A stretch of 64,000 bases of DNA from the NCBI GenBank assembly GCA_963580455.1, contig OY756965.1, positions 23,968,902 through 24,032,901 on the forward strand, in the 5' to 3' direction. The number at the start of each line of letters is the position of its first letter. Position 1 is the first letter of the stretch. Below are positions 36,801 to 50,810 of the stretch, piece by piece. Both the position numbers and the translations under genes were made by a program. The notes beneath the pieces are model-generated. The model searched no databases, was not told where the DNA came from, and saw only the letters and a program-made list of their open reading frames with translations. This DNA is from Euonymus europaeus (Eukaryota; Streptophyta; Magnoliopsida; Celastrales; Celastraceae).

Positions 36801-39800
36801 TGATCCTGCAAAGCAGGAAAGATTTGAACTATTTCTCAAAGAGAAGTACAAAGGAGGTCTTCGCACCATCGATTCTGGTGGCGTTAATAACATGTCAGAA
36901 GCAGTTCGTGCTCGTGAGAGATTGGACTTTGAGGCTGCAGCTGAGGCAATACAGAAAGCAAAATTGGGGAAGGAAAGCAATCTATCTTCAGTGCAGCTCA
37001 TGGAGTTTTCAGCTGCTGGAGGGATGCAGTTCACTTCTGGTGGACTGGAGGTATATTTTAGGTGTAATAACTCTAGTGTTTATGTTAGAAATAATACTTT
37101 TTTGTGTAAATGGTATATATATAGACAGGATTTCTTAATCTAGTTTTCTTAAACAGAAAGTCAAAGATGCTGAAACTGAGGATTTACTGGCAAAGAAAAT
37201 GTACCCAAAAAGGGAAGAGTTTCAATGGCGTCCTTCACCTATTCTGTGCAAGCGCTTTGATCTCATTGATCCTTATATGGGCAAGGTATGATTACATGTT
37301 TTGCTTTCCTTGTTGACTGCTGGTCGGAAACATTTTGACTTTTGATTACATTTTACCTGGAGCTTGTTTATTAGTGAATGATTTACAGAATTTTCTGCAT
37401 CAGAGCAACTAAACTGCTTTGAATTTTAATCCCTCATTTTGAATTGAAATCCTTTCTGGACGAATTTTTTTATTAGTGAATCCTTTGTGGGTCTGGCATT
37501 TAAAATAGTTCACTTGTTATCTGTAAAATAGGTTCATGATGCAAGGAGAAAAAGATTAAATTGGGGAAAAATTAATAAAATGGGATTTCTAAATATATTG
37601 TTTTCTATTTCAGAGTGAGGGAGAGACTAATGAAGGATGTAGTTAATAGAATTTTAACCTGGATGACTATATTGGGGACTTGTTCGATTTTAGAATACCC
37701 TTGAAGTTACTTGGTAAATCCTATACATCTATTATGTGTCCTACAATGATGAATGGTTAAGAATGTTGGCCTATTAATAGATGACATGCCCAAACAATGA
37801 AGGGTAGGGGTAGCGCCGACTGAAGATATGGTAAAAGGTGCACCAGTCTCCCGCAGTGGGTGGGGTCTGGGAGAAACATGTATGCAGATAGAAATAGTGG
37901 TTGCAATTGAGAAAATTCATGTAAGACATAGTACAAAGAGAAGACGGAGACCAAAAAAAAACATGGATGGAAGTAGTAAGAAGGGATTAGGCTCGGTAGG
38001 ATTAGTGAGTGTAGGATTAGATATTAGGGAATGGTGAAAGAGAATCATCGCTTTTGGTTCAAATTGATTTCTCTTGTTGATTCTAGTACTCGGTCGCAAA
38101 CTATTTGGGACAAAGGCTTCAATGATATTGATGATGTTTATCCATTTTTGTTCCTGTCAATTTTACTGTTTTTATCACTTAGTACTACGTTCATGTCTGA
38201 AGCTGCCACATTGTGTGTTACTTCTCCAAAAACTAAAGTTATAGAACGAATTACAAATTTGTTACCGTTTGCAGCCACCACCAGCTCCGCGGATGAGAAG
38301 CAAAATGGATTCTTTAATATTCACATCAGATTCTCTGAAAGCCACAAAGGTGGAAGAAACTGTTGCAAATAGAGAACAATTTGTGGCTATATCTGAAGCT
38401 CAACAAAGTAAAGAAGTTGCTGACCAGGGAATTGAACTGGAGGTAGAAGCTGAAATTGTTGAGAGGCCGGTTGACCTCTTCAAGGTAATTCTTTTGATAT
38501 ATAATTATATTTGCTAATTTTATTAATTGTAAGCTGGCTCTGTAGAGTTGATGGACATATGACAATCATTTGTAGCACCATAGCTCTCTCTTTCTTTGTC
38601 TCAGTGCTAGCCCAACAGTTGATATAATGCAAATCTCCCTTTTGTTTTCTCTCTCCCCCCTGCTCACCTTTTTTTAGCCTTGAATATCTCAGTGACAACA
38701 AAATGCTTTTCGGTTGCCATTATTGACCATTAGAAATTGTTTATACAATTGAATTCTTGTCCTTTTGAGTCCCTTTCTTTGTCCTTGATGGTTCTTTCTT
38801 AAGGTTTTTTCATCACTGTACAGACCCTTCCTATCCAATAAACATTTTCTTCTGTTTTTACTATTCTTAATCTCATATTCGCATGAACTTTTCATTTTCT
38901 GTTTATTTGGTTCCTTCAGTTAGTTCATTCTAAGAACCTTGTTTCATAAAACCTATGCCGCGAACATATTTCGAACTCTCAAGTACTTATATTCTATTTT
39001 CCATCTTATTTCTTCATATTTATCAAACAACATTTGATATCCGTATACTTTGAGCCCTTCCTATAATCCTTAACCCTAACCCTTTATGGTCGCATTGAAT
39101 GCAGATGATAGATCAAGTCAATGTAGATAATATAAATGTTTACTCTCAGGCTTCTTTTGCAGTTCTGTTATAACGTTTATGCTTTTGGTTATCTAAATAA
39201 CTTGTTATTTCTACTTTTATTGATAGTAGAGGGTAACTTTGCTAAGTTTGTCCATTTTAAAACATCAACTTTTAATTGTTAATTCAAAACTCCCAAGTTC
39301 CTATTCTAAAAATTGTTAGCTCCAACTTGAAAATAAAAAGAAAATGAAAAAAGAATGATGTCACTTACTGCCTTCATATTAGTTTGCTGCTTGAATCAAA
39401 AGAGATTGAAAATGTTCCATTCCCTTCGTGAGAACCTTGATTTTTTTTAATCTAATTTATCAATTTGCATTGTGTATGCATTCTGTCCATATAACAGATT
39501 CCTTGATGATTCTTTGCACTCTGTCCATCGTGGGTAATGATCATCATTCATTATTTGCAGGCCATTTTCTCTGATGATTCTGATGATGAAGTGGAAACCT
39601 CCATTATCAAGAAGGAGGATCCAGGGAAGAAGATTGAAGCAGCTAGTAACACTTTAAGCCGTTTGATAGCTGGTGACTTTTTGGAATCATTGGGCAAAGA
39701 ACTTGGCCTAGAGGTTCCCCCAGATCCGCCTTACCCCACAAATAATGACACTACTCCTGGTCCTCGTAAAGACCTTGACAAGGGCAATGGAGGGATTGCT

Positions 39801-40361
39801 AATTCAACGGTGCCTTCTCAACTTATGTCATCTTCCGATCGCAGTGCTCCTGGCGGATCTCCTGCAAATCAACAGGTGTTGCACGACCTGGAGGTTTCTG
39901 AAGAGGTTGAAACCCAAAGAATTAAGCATATTGATGATAATTTGCCAATAAGCAATAGCAAATATGTGAAGAATGATTTGTCTGAGAAAAGATCTGGTAA
40001 AGTTGATATGGAGATGACGGTAATAGAGGATGGGAGACGCAAGTCACCCTCTTCTTTCCATCGAGATCTTGCTAGCTGCTCTTCCTCAGAAGATGACCGG
40101 AGCAGAAAACACTCAAGGAGGCGACGGCATAGAAACAGGGATACTTATACTGACTCATCATCCAGTGATCATCGAGGTCAATACCAGTCTAGCTCAAGGA
40201 GGAGAGAGAAAGGATCCTCCCAAGAAAAGAGCAGGAGCAGCAGAAAACACTCTAAACATCGTAGACATGAAAGTAGGGACTCTCCTAGTAGATCTTCTCA
40301 TCGTGGCACAGAGAAAGTACATATTGAAGGAAAGAGAGAGAAACGAAGGAGGAGAGATTGA
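30804..40361 (+). CDS. TGH: TOUGH: G-patch and SURP protein, miRNA-processing/splicing factor
   Basis: Sixteen exons: 30804-30938, 31561-31651, 31749-31843, 32227-32327, 32506-32567, 32650-32724, 33453-33604, 34417-34492, 34585-34671, 34818-34895, 35536-35677, 36104-36593, 36766-37050, 37157-37285, 38275-38484, 39561-40361; every phase joins and gives 1002 aa. It starts [20 protein letters not shown]. Next come [19 protein letters not shown], a G-patch ([14 protein letters not shown], ~162-190), [34 protein letters not shown], a SURP domain (~407-460, [15 protein letters not shown]), [37 protein letters not shown] and an Arg/Ser-rich tail ending KREKRRRRD. In Arabidopsis TGH (about 930 aa) binds pri-miRNA, aids DCL1 processing and joins the spliceosome. 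Confidence 0.96.
31087..31386 (+). repeat. 150-bp tandem duplication in TGH intron 1
   Basis: Units 31087-31236 and 31237-31386 differ at only about ten positions, sharing for example GTTCAAACTCGCCTAGTTAC. The high identity in an intron points to a recent duplication. Confidence 0.9.
37837..37890 (-). mobile_element. Au-type SINE 3' fragment in TGH intron 14
   Basis: GTGCACCAGTCTCCCGCAGT leading to GGTCTGGGAGAAACATGTAT is the reverse complement of the conserved Au SINE 3' half as I remember it (GC-rich, ending in GGGAGCTT..GTGCACC). The copy is diverged and lacks the tRNA-like head. Confidence 0.5.
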
Positions 40362-42490
40362 AACTGATTTATTTTCGTGCAATTAAAACTGTCTAAAGAT
40401 CTTAGGATGACATCATATTAGAATTGCTGTTAAGTTGGTTGTCAGTGCATACTTGGTCCAATTTGGAGTGTTGATGATGCAGAGTTAGCTTATGGGAATT
40501 CTTGATTACGGCTGAGTAAGCTTTAGGCTTTTATATATCGTCAGTTATGTGACAATAGTGTAAAACTTGAGCTGTTAATCAATTATCCTTGGACAACACT
40601 GCTGAAGTTGAATGAATAGAAGGAAGAATGCATGATTAAGTGGTGTTCATTTTTCTTACTTTCCATTTGTTTTTCTACCTTTACTAATCGTTACAAAATT
40701 GATTAGTATCTGATCTATTTGGTGAGATTATAGTATGAGATGTTCTATGAAGCAGCAACTCTACTGCATGCCGTGAGGCATGAGAATGTGTTTTGTCTTA
40801 TTAGATGCTAATTTACAGGCAATTTTGAAAGCAGAGCATAGCTTCCCTTCCACCAAACAAGCAGGTGGGAGTCACTTGAGTCTTGACTGACGCAAAAGGA
40901 TTATATGTTGGCCAAATTAAGCATGTAATATTTAATTTAATGTCTAATGTGATTGTCATTGTGTGTCATCGTGTTTGTTTAGTCATCGAAAGAATTGAAT
41001 ATTCATGGTCCTCCACCACAACTTGGACAATGCAATGACCATACATTTTCTTCTTGGAAAATATGGGCCATGGAGAAAATGTTCATAAAATAGGACCTCA
41101 ATTTCCTTCAACGCCTCAATTTAGAGGATGGATTGAACATGATCTTTAAACTATCAAAAGTGATAAATATTTGTATCTCAGCTGACTAACATAAAGCTTA
41201 GATATCTAAGAATATTATTGTTGATAAACAACGATATTTTCTCTAACGACCCGCATATCCTTAAAGCGCATTATTGTATAAAAACCCAAAATCCTAAACA
41301 CTTAAATGTACCCATGACTCACTTATCTGATGAAGCGCATAATAGCAAGTATTTCTTTGAAAGCCGGACTTATGCTTGAAATTTATTATGTATAGAAGAG
41401 TCATTGGATAAACTTATTTGCGCATGATATTTAAATTATGTGTATTAGACAAACACATGATAATTTCACTTACATGTTAAGTACTACTCTGATTAGGGGT
41501 TAGGTATGGATTAGGTAGTAATAGTGCATGTAAATTGTTAATTGTGATGTTTTTCTTCTATTTTGGATGATTGAAATTTGATGTCAACTTTCGTATCACT
41601 TGCTCAAATATTGAAATAAAACAATAAAAGAGTAATTATTAGTATTAGTGGCTTGGATCTCCGCTTCGAACTCTAGACTTGTCCTATTGACCAAATCGAT
41701 GACCAAATCGAAGACCCCAGCTGATGAGCCATATATCATGGAGACTAGTATGTATGTATTTTAGTTTTATACCCTTTTAGCGGACTTGTTAAAGTTTGTA
41801 TTGATTCACTTCTGGCAGTTGATTAAAACTTAAAAGTTTTAACTTTTGTAATCATTTAAGTATTGGGATTTCTGGTTTTTGTTCTCTTCTTTATGAGGGG
41901 AAAAAAGTGTTAAAGACTCTGTTTTTATGCGTCAATTTGTTGCCACTGAAGGAGACTGGGTTGGTGCTCGAAACCCCAAAAGCACGTTTACTTCCAACGA
42001 CAAGTCAAAGGAAGTCATGACATTCTCGTCCACATCTTGTACGCACAAGATTAAAATAATGTAGAAAATTGGAACAACAGAATAAGCTTTTCTGCTATGG
42101 TCCTGTTTCATGGGATCTTCCTATGTTGAAGTGGATATTTGCACCCTTTTTTTTTTGCCTCTGGATTTTAGGACTCTCCTGTGGCTGGCTGTGGGTTTTC
42201 AATTCTTTCTTTCTTTTCAAAGGTTTAAGCCTTATATTGACGTTTATGGGGTTTGCTGACCAAGCTGCCTTATTACTTTTTCCCCCTCTTTTCTCCAGCT
42301 TAATCTATTCCTGTTGGCCTAATGTTTTTTTGTTCGGGTATTTATTTCTGGAAGGCGTAGGTTTCTGGGATGACTTTTGGGAGTATGATTGGAGCATCGA
42401 ATAGCTACTCAGAAGAAGCTAATTGGTGGCATTGAATTCATGTGTATGTATTTCTTAAAGTCTGGAGGTTGGAACTTGTAGTCAGATACC
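40362..42490. other. Spacer between TGH and the P4-ATPase
   Basis: TGH 3' UTR, AT-rich spacer and the 5' leader of the P4-ATPase. Open frames here (for example 42069-42404) begin with TTG, are rich in Phe/Leu and match no family. No repeat or RNA gene was recognised. Confidence 0.4.
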
Positions 42491-45400
42491 ATGGTTGGTG
42501 GCAGAAGAAAGAAGCATCATTTTAGCAGAATACGTGCCTTCTCATGTGGGAAAGCATTGTTCAAAAGTGATCATTCACTAATTGGGGGGCCTGGCTTCTC
42601 GAGGGTAGTCTACTGCAACGACCCTGAAGGCTTTGATGTTAGTCTCCTTAACTATGGAGATAATTATGTTAGATATACTAAGTATACATTTGCAACCTTT
42701 TTCCCAAAATCTTTGTTTGAGCAGTTCAGGAGGGTTGCCAATATATATTTCCTCATCTGTGCAATCTTGTCTTTCACGCCTCTTTCTCCTTACTTAGCTT
42801 TGAGCAATGTTCTTCCCCTGGTTGCCGTGATTGGAGTTACAATGGGGAAAGAGGCTCTTGAAGATTGGAGGCGGAAAAAGCAGGTAACACTTTGTTGAAT
42901 ATGCAAGTTCAATCCAACTTTATGGCCCTCTATATTTATTATATATTGCTTAGTTTACATCTTATTAAAGTGCTTGCTAGATTTGTTTGGAAATTATGCT
43001 GTTAGGAGGCTTTAGGTAAAGCATATTCTAAAGAAGATTGATAAATTTTCACTGTTTTAAGGGTTTGGTTGCTTGGTGGCTGTGGTGCAGGATGGTTGGA
43101 GGGGTATACGGTACTTACGTGAAGAAAAGTTCACTTACACATTCTAAACTAGCAAATATTTTTCTCCAATTAGTATGTAATTAAAGCGTATCAATTATAG
43201 CCGAATAGTTATCAGTCTTGGCTTGATTGGCATCCTCCGCACAATATTGCCTCGGAAATGCAGTATCTCATGTTAAATTTGTGCGTCTTGTTTCCTCAAT
43301 TATACTAGAACTTTAATTTCTGTCTTTATGAACTGCAACTGAATTTTGATTTACTTTCTTGATTTCTTCTATTCAAGTTTGGCCTGCTGATCTTCGATTA
43401 ATAATATTGGCTCGGCACATGTTCTCAGGAAATTGAAGTAAACAATAGAAATGTTCTAGTGCATTATGTTGATGGTACTTTTGAGCGTTCTAAATGGAAG
43501 ACTTTGATCATTGGGGACATAGTAAAGGTGGGAAAAGATGAATTTTTTCCCGCTGATATGATATTACTTTCATCAAGTTATGAGGATGGAATTTGTTATG
43601 TCGAGACAACAAACCTTGATGGAGAATCCAATTTGAAACTAAAACAAGCTGTGGAAGCAACTTCAAACCTGCATGAAGACTCCGGTTTCCTGAATTTCAA
43701 GGCTATTATTAGATGCGAAGATCCAAATGCAAACTTATACTCCTTTCTGGGAAATATGAAACTTGGGGAACAAAATATCCCTCTTACGCCTCAGCAGCTT
43801 CTTCTTAGGGGCTCAAAACTGCGAAATACGGATTACATTTATGGAGTTGTAATCTTTACAGGTCATGATACTAAAGTTATTCAAAATTCGACTACACCTC
43901 CTTCCAAAAGAAGCAAGATTGAAAGGAGGATGGATAAGATTGTCTATTTCTTGTTTCTCATGCTGGTCCTCATATCTCTTATTGGGTCAATTTTCTTCGA
44001 GATTTCAACTAGAGATGATCTACAGAATGGAAGAATGACCAGATGGTACCTTAGACCTGATAAAACTACAATATATTATGACCCAAGAAGACCAGTACTT
44101 GCAGCAGCTCTGCATTTTTTGACTGCTGTAATGTTGTATGGATACTTAATTCCCATATCATTGTATGTATCAATAGAAATTGTAAAATTCCTTCAGAGTG
44201 TTTTCATCAACAAAGATATCTTAATGTACTATGATGAAGCTGACAAGCCAACATGGGCCCGTACCTCAAATTTGAATGAAGAACTTGGCCAAGTTGATAT
44301 TATTCTTTCTGATAAAACAGGAACCTTGACTTGCAACTCCATGGAATTTGTGAAGTGTTCTATGGCTGGGACCTCCTATGGTCGTGGTGTAACTGAGGTT
44401 GAGAGAGCTCTGGCCAGTTTAGCTCAAGAGACGTCAGAGATCGAGGCACACCCTAAAGATTTTTCTAGGGAAACGCCATACATTATGGGATTCAATTTTA
44501 TCGATGAAAGGATTGTGAATGGTCGTTGGGTCAATGAACCTCATGCAGATGTAATTCAGAAGTTTTTAAGATTACTGGCCATTTGCCACACTGCAATACC
44601 TGAAATTGACGACGAAAGTAATAAGATTTTATATGAAGCGGAATCACCAGATGAGGCAGCTTTTGTGATTGCAGCAAGAGAACTTGGGTTTGAATTTTAT
44701 GAGAGGACTCAAACAAGCATATCACTGCTTGAGTTGGATCTGCAATCTGGTATGAAAGTTAAAAGGTCAGTCCATTGCATTTAGATATGCTCTAATGTTC
44801 TAGATGTTCAGATTTGTTTTGTTCATAATCTATATTGCTTTTATCTTTAGTTTCTTCTTGGACAACTGGGCTCCATAATCTTTTAGCATTTAGTAGCAAG
44901 GAGATATTTTAAGACAAATATTCAAGAATTTTCTCTCTTTATTTTTGCAGAGTTTACGAACTCTTAAATATCATTGAGTTCAGTAGCTCAAGGAAAAGGA
45001 TGTCTGTGATTGTAAAAGATGAGGATGGAAAGCTGCTACTACTTTGTAAAGGTGCTGACAGGTTAGTAATTGCCACATGAGCTCAAGGCTTACAAGAGTA
45101 TTTGGAGTATGAGTTTGATTATCCTTTTGTACCTGATTTCATCTGGGAGTGGTGAACTCCATACTGCCGGACTAGACTTTTGTTAAGAGGCAGGTCCTCC
45201 TAAGGTCCCTAAATAGGCAGTGGATAAGTAGCCAAAACTTGAATGGATGGATTTATTTTCTCTTTTTTTTTTCTCATCTTTTTTTATGCACTTGTTTTAT
45301 AAATTTGTAAAACTGATCCCATCTCTTCCAAGGATCACCTTCCCCATCATCATAAAGGAAAGGACAGCATATGTTGTGTCGCTACAACAGTGGCCATCAG

Positions 45401-48400
45401 TGTTGCTGAAATAATTCTGAAAGCATGATATTTGGCCGGTTGCTTTTTTATTCCTGATAAAGACGTGCTTCAGTTATTACATTATATGTTTTTTTTTAAT
45501 GTTTTATCCCAACAAGAACAGTATCATGCTTGAAAGACTTGGAGAAAATGGAAGACAATTTGAAGAGCAAACTAAGGAGGACATAGACGAGTATGCTGAA
45601 GCTGGATTAAGAACATTGGTACTCGCATACCGTGAGCTTGATGAGCAAGAGTACAGAGACTTTAATGAGAAGTTTGCCAAGGCAAAGAACTCAATGAGTG
45701 CTGATCATGAGGAGATGATTGAGAGAGTGGCAGATGAAGTTGAGAGGGACTTGATTCTTCTGGGTGCTACAGCTGTTGAGGATAAACTTCAAAACGGGGT
45801 AACTCTAAACTTGTAAATTATCATCACAACAAAATCGATTGTTTTTATGCATGCTGCAAAGTTGTTTGGAGAAATATTATCAGAACCCCATAACTTATTT
45901 TTGAACGTCATAGGGCAAATGTGCTCACAATGTACGTTCTGTTTCTTACACACTCACACAGAGATTTTATTAAGATAAAATGATTAGTTGGTTTTTTCCT
46001 GAGTCTGTTTTTCATCGGAAGACCTGGATAAATAGTTACACAAAGTCATATAACTCCTTGGGGGTTGAGCAATCGCAATTGGTAGCTTAACCACCCATGC
46101 TGTTGGACAACAACCATCTACAGACAAGTAATCCTCATGGACTGAAGGTACACACACATGGGCACTTTGCGCAGATGCAACAGATATGACTTGAAATCCA
46201 ACGAGTTTGATGCTAGATAACAAAACATGTCCATTATTTTTTAGACCAAATATATTACCCCTAGTGCTTGTTTAAGCAATATGATTCCTTTTGCCCATTC
46301 CCAATTGCTCATTACTTTTGTCATTTTGGTGTTTGGATATAGGATTAGAGATTTGAGTTTTTTTTTTTTTCCTGGTATTTTTTACAGGTTCCTGAATGTA
46401 TTGACAAGCTTTCACAAGCTGGAATCAAGATATGGGTTTTGACTGGCGATAAGATGGAAACAGCAATCAACATTGGGTAAAATTCATGGACATTATTCTT
46501 CATCAACAGATAATGACAACCACTCTAACAACGTTTTCTGATCTTTTGTTTCAATGCTGTAGCTATGCCTGTAGTTTGCTTAGACAAGGAATGAAACAGA
46601 TAGTAATAAACCTAGAGACACCAGAAATTAAAGCACTTGAGAAAGCTGAAGACAAGTCTTCTGTTACTGCGGTAATTTCTATTTGTCATCTATCTGTGAT
46701 ATACTGCAAAACGTAATACTGTGAGGCACCACTTTCTCACAAAATCTGGCTGAAAAAGGTTATATTTAACTATATTTAAGCATAACTTTTACTCTGCTTT
46801 CACAAGGGGGCCAAACTTATTCTTCATTTCAGAACCCCAACACGATTGGATATGGACAAACTTACACTCAAAGAGGATAAAACATATAGTTCAATAGCTT
46901 ATCATTTGCAATCTTAGTTGCATTGATTGTAGAAGTTGTGCTCACAACATAACTTGATGAAATTTTGACGGCTCTTCAGGCATATAAGGCAAGCATTCTC
47001 CGTCAATTAAGTGAAGGAAAAGAATTGTTCGCAGCATCAACTGAAAGCTCTGAGGCATTAGCTTTGATCATTGATGGAACTTCCCTAACTTATGCCCTGG
47101 AGGTTGATCTCAGGGACCACTTTCTTGAGCTTGCAATTGGCTGTGGATCTGTTATTTGCTGTCGTTCATCTCCTAAACAGAAGGCACTTGTAAGTTATAT
47201 TAGTTCTTTTAAATCAGTTTTTAGTTTTTGTTTTAGTTTTTTTTGTTAGAGGATGATTCTTTTAACTTTCTATTCACCTGTCTTTTGGGTGAACAATTTG
47301 TGCAATATTTTTTCACTCCAGTTGACAGTTGTTAATCAAGATCGATTTTAATGAAATCCGACTTTAGAAACATAAGGGCTAATGGTGCATTATGTTCTTT
47401 CCCAATAAACGGCCCCAGGGAATCGATAGACTGCCGAGCCTATGTGATTGTTCCTCCCCAACACATCGACCCCTTCCCCCACAACCCACTTCCTTCTTCT
47501 CCACGATCGTTGTGAATGTCGATAAAGTAGTTTATTAACACACCCAAAAACACACTTTTCTATTAATTTTAATGGAATCACTTAACAAGGGCTTGCTTAT
47601 GTTCCCTTGGATGTAAAGATTATATGGAGAATCTGGTCTGAAAGCTGTGACTAAAATTGGAAAGAAATTGGCAGGTTACTGGACTGGTTAAAACTAAAAC
47701 AGGCAACACAACATTAGCAATTGGTGATGGAGCAAATGATGTTGGTATGCTTCAAGAAGCAGATATTGGAGTCGGTATCAGTGGGTTCGAAGGAATGCAG
47801 GTAAACTGATTATTCGAATCAATCATTTTCATTGTCTATGACTCCCATATGATCCGCATTTGAGATTCTGAAGTTGAAAGTTCTTTTTACTGACAACTGC
47901 AAGCCAATATTTCAGGCAGTCATGTCGAGTGATTTTGCGATAGCACAGTTTCGTTTCTTGGAGCGGTTACTTCTTGTTCATGGACACTGGTGTTATAGAA
48001 GGATCTCATCTATGGTACCATTTAGTTTTGGTTCCGTCAATTCATAAGTTTTTCGTACTTAATTAGAAAAAGGACAATGATTGATGAAAGTTTTTGGTTC
48101 TTAAAGTTTTGATAGATGTCTTTCTTTTGATTAAAGGCCAAATCATCATCATCAAATCCTTTACCCCATAATGTTGGGATCCTCTGCTTGATTTCATATA
48201 ACAATTGAATGTAGATATATTATTTCTCTCATTGATCAAAGATAGACTTAAACTTCTCTGTGTGGCAGATATGCTATTTTTTCTACAAGAACATCGTGTT
48301 TGGCTTCACTCTCTTCCTTTATGAGGCATATGCATCATTCTCTGGACAGGCCGCTTATAATGATTGGTTTCTATCGCTTTATAATGTCTTCTTCACTTCA

Positions 48401-49139
48401 CTTCCTGTAATTGCCCTGGGAGTCTTTGACCAGGATTTCTCTGCCCAGTTTTGCATCAAGGTAGATCCTTTATCCAATCCTTTCACTTCGTCGAATGATT
48501 TTATGAAATAATTAAACTTTAACATGCATTTTATAATAATAACTTGCGCTTTTTTCTTCTTCTGAGCAAACCAAAATTGTAATGATTTTCTGTTTTTTTC
48601 TTCTTCTTGTATACATATATAATAATTTTCTGTTTTTTCTCTGATATATAATGTTTCAGTTCCCCCTATTGTACCAAGAAGGTTTGCAAAATGTCCTGTT
48701 TAGTTGGACTCGAATCCTAGGCTGGGTATTCAACGGATTGTTAACTGTTTTCATCATCTTCTTCTTCAACATCTGTATCATGGGGCACGAAGCCTTCCGC
48801 AAGGATGGAGAAGTTGTCGACTTGGAGATCCTCGGGGCCAACATGTACACTTGTGTTGTCTGGGTGGTGAACTGCGTAATGGCACTATCGATCAGTTACT
48901 TCACTTATTTTCAGCATATCTTCATCTGGGGTGGGATTATGTTCTGGTATCTATTCCTACTGATATACGGAGCCATTGATCCTGACATTTCAACGACGGC
49001 CTATCAAGTTTTCATCGAAGCCTGTGCACCTGCTCCATATTATTGGCTTATGACGCTGTTTGCGCTAGTCTGCTCCCTCATTCCATATCTCACTTTCTCT
49101 ACTGTCCAAATGCGCTTTTCCCCTTATATCGTCAGATGA
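42491..49139 (+). CDS. P4-ATPase phospholipid flippase, ALA8-12 type
   Basis: Eleven exons: 42491-42883, 43429-44765, 44951-45061, 45522-45798, 46388-46476, 46563-46671, 46980-47189, 47675-47800, 47916-48014, 48269-48460, 48660-49139; 1140 aa. It starts [11 protein letters not shown], then [14 protein letters not shown] and [19 protein letters not shown] (first membrane segment). The actuator loop has NLDGES, where most relatives recalled have DGET. The phosphorylated Asp lies in DKTGTLTCN (D426), followed by [37 protein letters not shown] and the hinge [14 protein letters not shown] (~859). Six further membrane segments follow. The protein flips aminophospholipids to the cytosolic leaflet together with an ALIS/CDC50 subunit. 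It ends [10 protein letters not shown], about 45 residues before the usual family end, so the regulatory tail seems missing. The exact ALA number cannot be told. Confidence 0.95.
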
Positions 49140-49451
49140 TACAGTGAGTAAGAAGCAATGGCCAATCAGAGGATCCCGAGTACTGTCAACAGGTGCGCCA
49201 GCGATCATTATCATACAAAACTGTAGGTTACACCGCTCGTTTTGAGGCTAGATCCGTAAGCTTAAGCGAGAGAAGTTGGATGAGCCGTGATTCTTGGCAC
49301 TCCGCAAAAGATTTGTAATGAATGCACTTGAAGAGTTGCTACAACATAAAATTTACTCCATATTTACTTGGTTGCGGTAGTGTTTTTGACTGTTGAGAAA
49401 CAATGCTGCAGAGATTATGCCATAATACAGCCCGGTAATTCCCGATTTTTG

Positions 49452-49860
49452 CATTTATTTAAGCAAGCGTCAAAACTATAAAGATTATATTTTGGTAGCT
49501 TTGAAGTCATAATAATGTCTGTAGTTGATAATGTAGTGCATGAAATTCATATGTAGCACTCGGCTCGTGTGTGCAGGGTCCAATTATTCTCGATTTTTAC
49601 ATTTATTTAAACAAGTGTGTAAACTATAAAGATGATATTTTGATAGCTTTGAAGTCATGAGTATGTCTATAGTTGATAATATAGTGCATGAAATTCGTGT
49701 GAGTGTAATCACAAGATTCAAATAAAGTATTTTGCATTTACTTAGGCAAGTGTCAAAATTATAAAATATGTTTCGATAGCTGTGAAGTCAAAAGAATATA
49801 ATTAATAATATAATGCATGAAATTCATATATAGAACTCGGCACGTAAGGGCAGGCCACAA
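49452..49860 (+). repeat. Three degenerate tandem units downstream of the P4-ATPase
   Basis: Units starting at 49452, 49600 and 49735 each carry GCATTTA/CATTTATTTAA, then CAAACTATAAAG-like sequence, GATAGCTTTGAAGTCA and GTGCATGAAATTC. The periods are 148 and 135 bp. Units 1 and 3 also end in ACTCGGC-CGT. No gene was seen in them. Confidence 0.75.
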
Positions 49861-50569
49861 GACTCTCCAATGCACGAATAGGGTTTGGTGTAACTAAAAT
49901 TGATTTGAATATTTGGATTCACTGTTTCGATTAAATTATTTCATCAAATACTGCAGTTTTTGCCTTGTAATGGATTTGATAATCAAACATTGGGATTGGT
50001 CAGGCCCAAAAATGGGGGAATGGATCCCAAGGGCTGGGCCAAAATGGGCCGGGTTGCTAAGGGTACTTCTCCAGTCCTCCGAGACTCCAATGAAATTGGG
50101 CTTTTTTGGGGGTTCAAACGAGCTGAAACGAACTTAAATTTAATTATTCAAACCCAAGTCCATCCCGTACTTCGTATTAGGCCCATTTAATGTCTGTCTA
50201 TAAAGAGGATCTGTCCCACTCCATGAGTATTGATCATGGACCATTCTATATTTCTACAAGTCTAAATCATATCATACAATAAAATGACCCAACCATTATT
50301 TATCTTATTATTATTATTATTACTATTCTAATGATGACAAAATAATTCGTACTCCAAATCTTTTTTTATGTAGATAATCCAAATTCGACTCTATTGTCAA
50401 ATAAAAGAAATATCAAAGTGATCAGTCACACCAGCCAAAAAATATAAATATATTAAAATTTAATACTACATAAGTGGTTAGACTGTCCGAAAGTTGAAAA
50501 TCTATTAAAATTATGGACAGCGATAAATAGTCCATATTTTAGAAATTTATGGTAACTTATATTTAAATA

Positions 50570-50810
50570 ATAAGAGTTAAATTTTAAGAGAAACGAATTT
50601 GATAAACGCTAATAGGTTTATGCATTGAATTTTCATGTTATAACCTAAACAATTAGTGTTAAACTTTAAGGAGAACGGATTCGTTAAACTCTAATAGGCT
50701 CGTATATCGGATTATTTTTTATGGTAAATGTATCGAATTTTCATTTTATAACCTAAACAATAAGTGTTAAATCCTAAGGGTAACGAATTCACTAAACCCT
50801 AACAGACTAA
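50570..50810. repeat. Three degenerate tandem units in AT-rich spacer
   Basis: GTTAAAnTTTAAGnGnAACG followed by AAACnCTAATAGG and TATAACCTAAACAA recurs from about 50573, 50659 and 50766. The copies are strongly diverged. The surrounding 49861-51280 is AT-rich spacer without recognised genes. Confidence 0.6.

Noticed and set aside
42069..42404. 111-codon frame before the P4-ATPase
   Set aside because: Starts with TTG, is Phe/Leu-rich and matches nothing; probably 5' leader or intron sequence.
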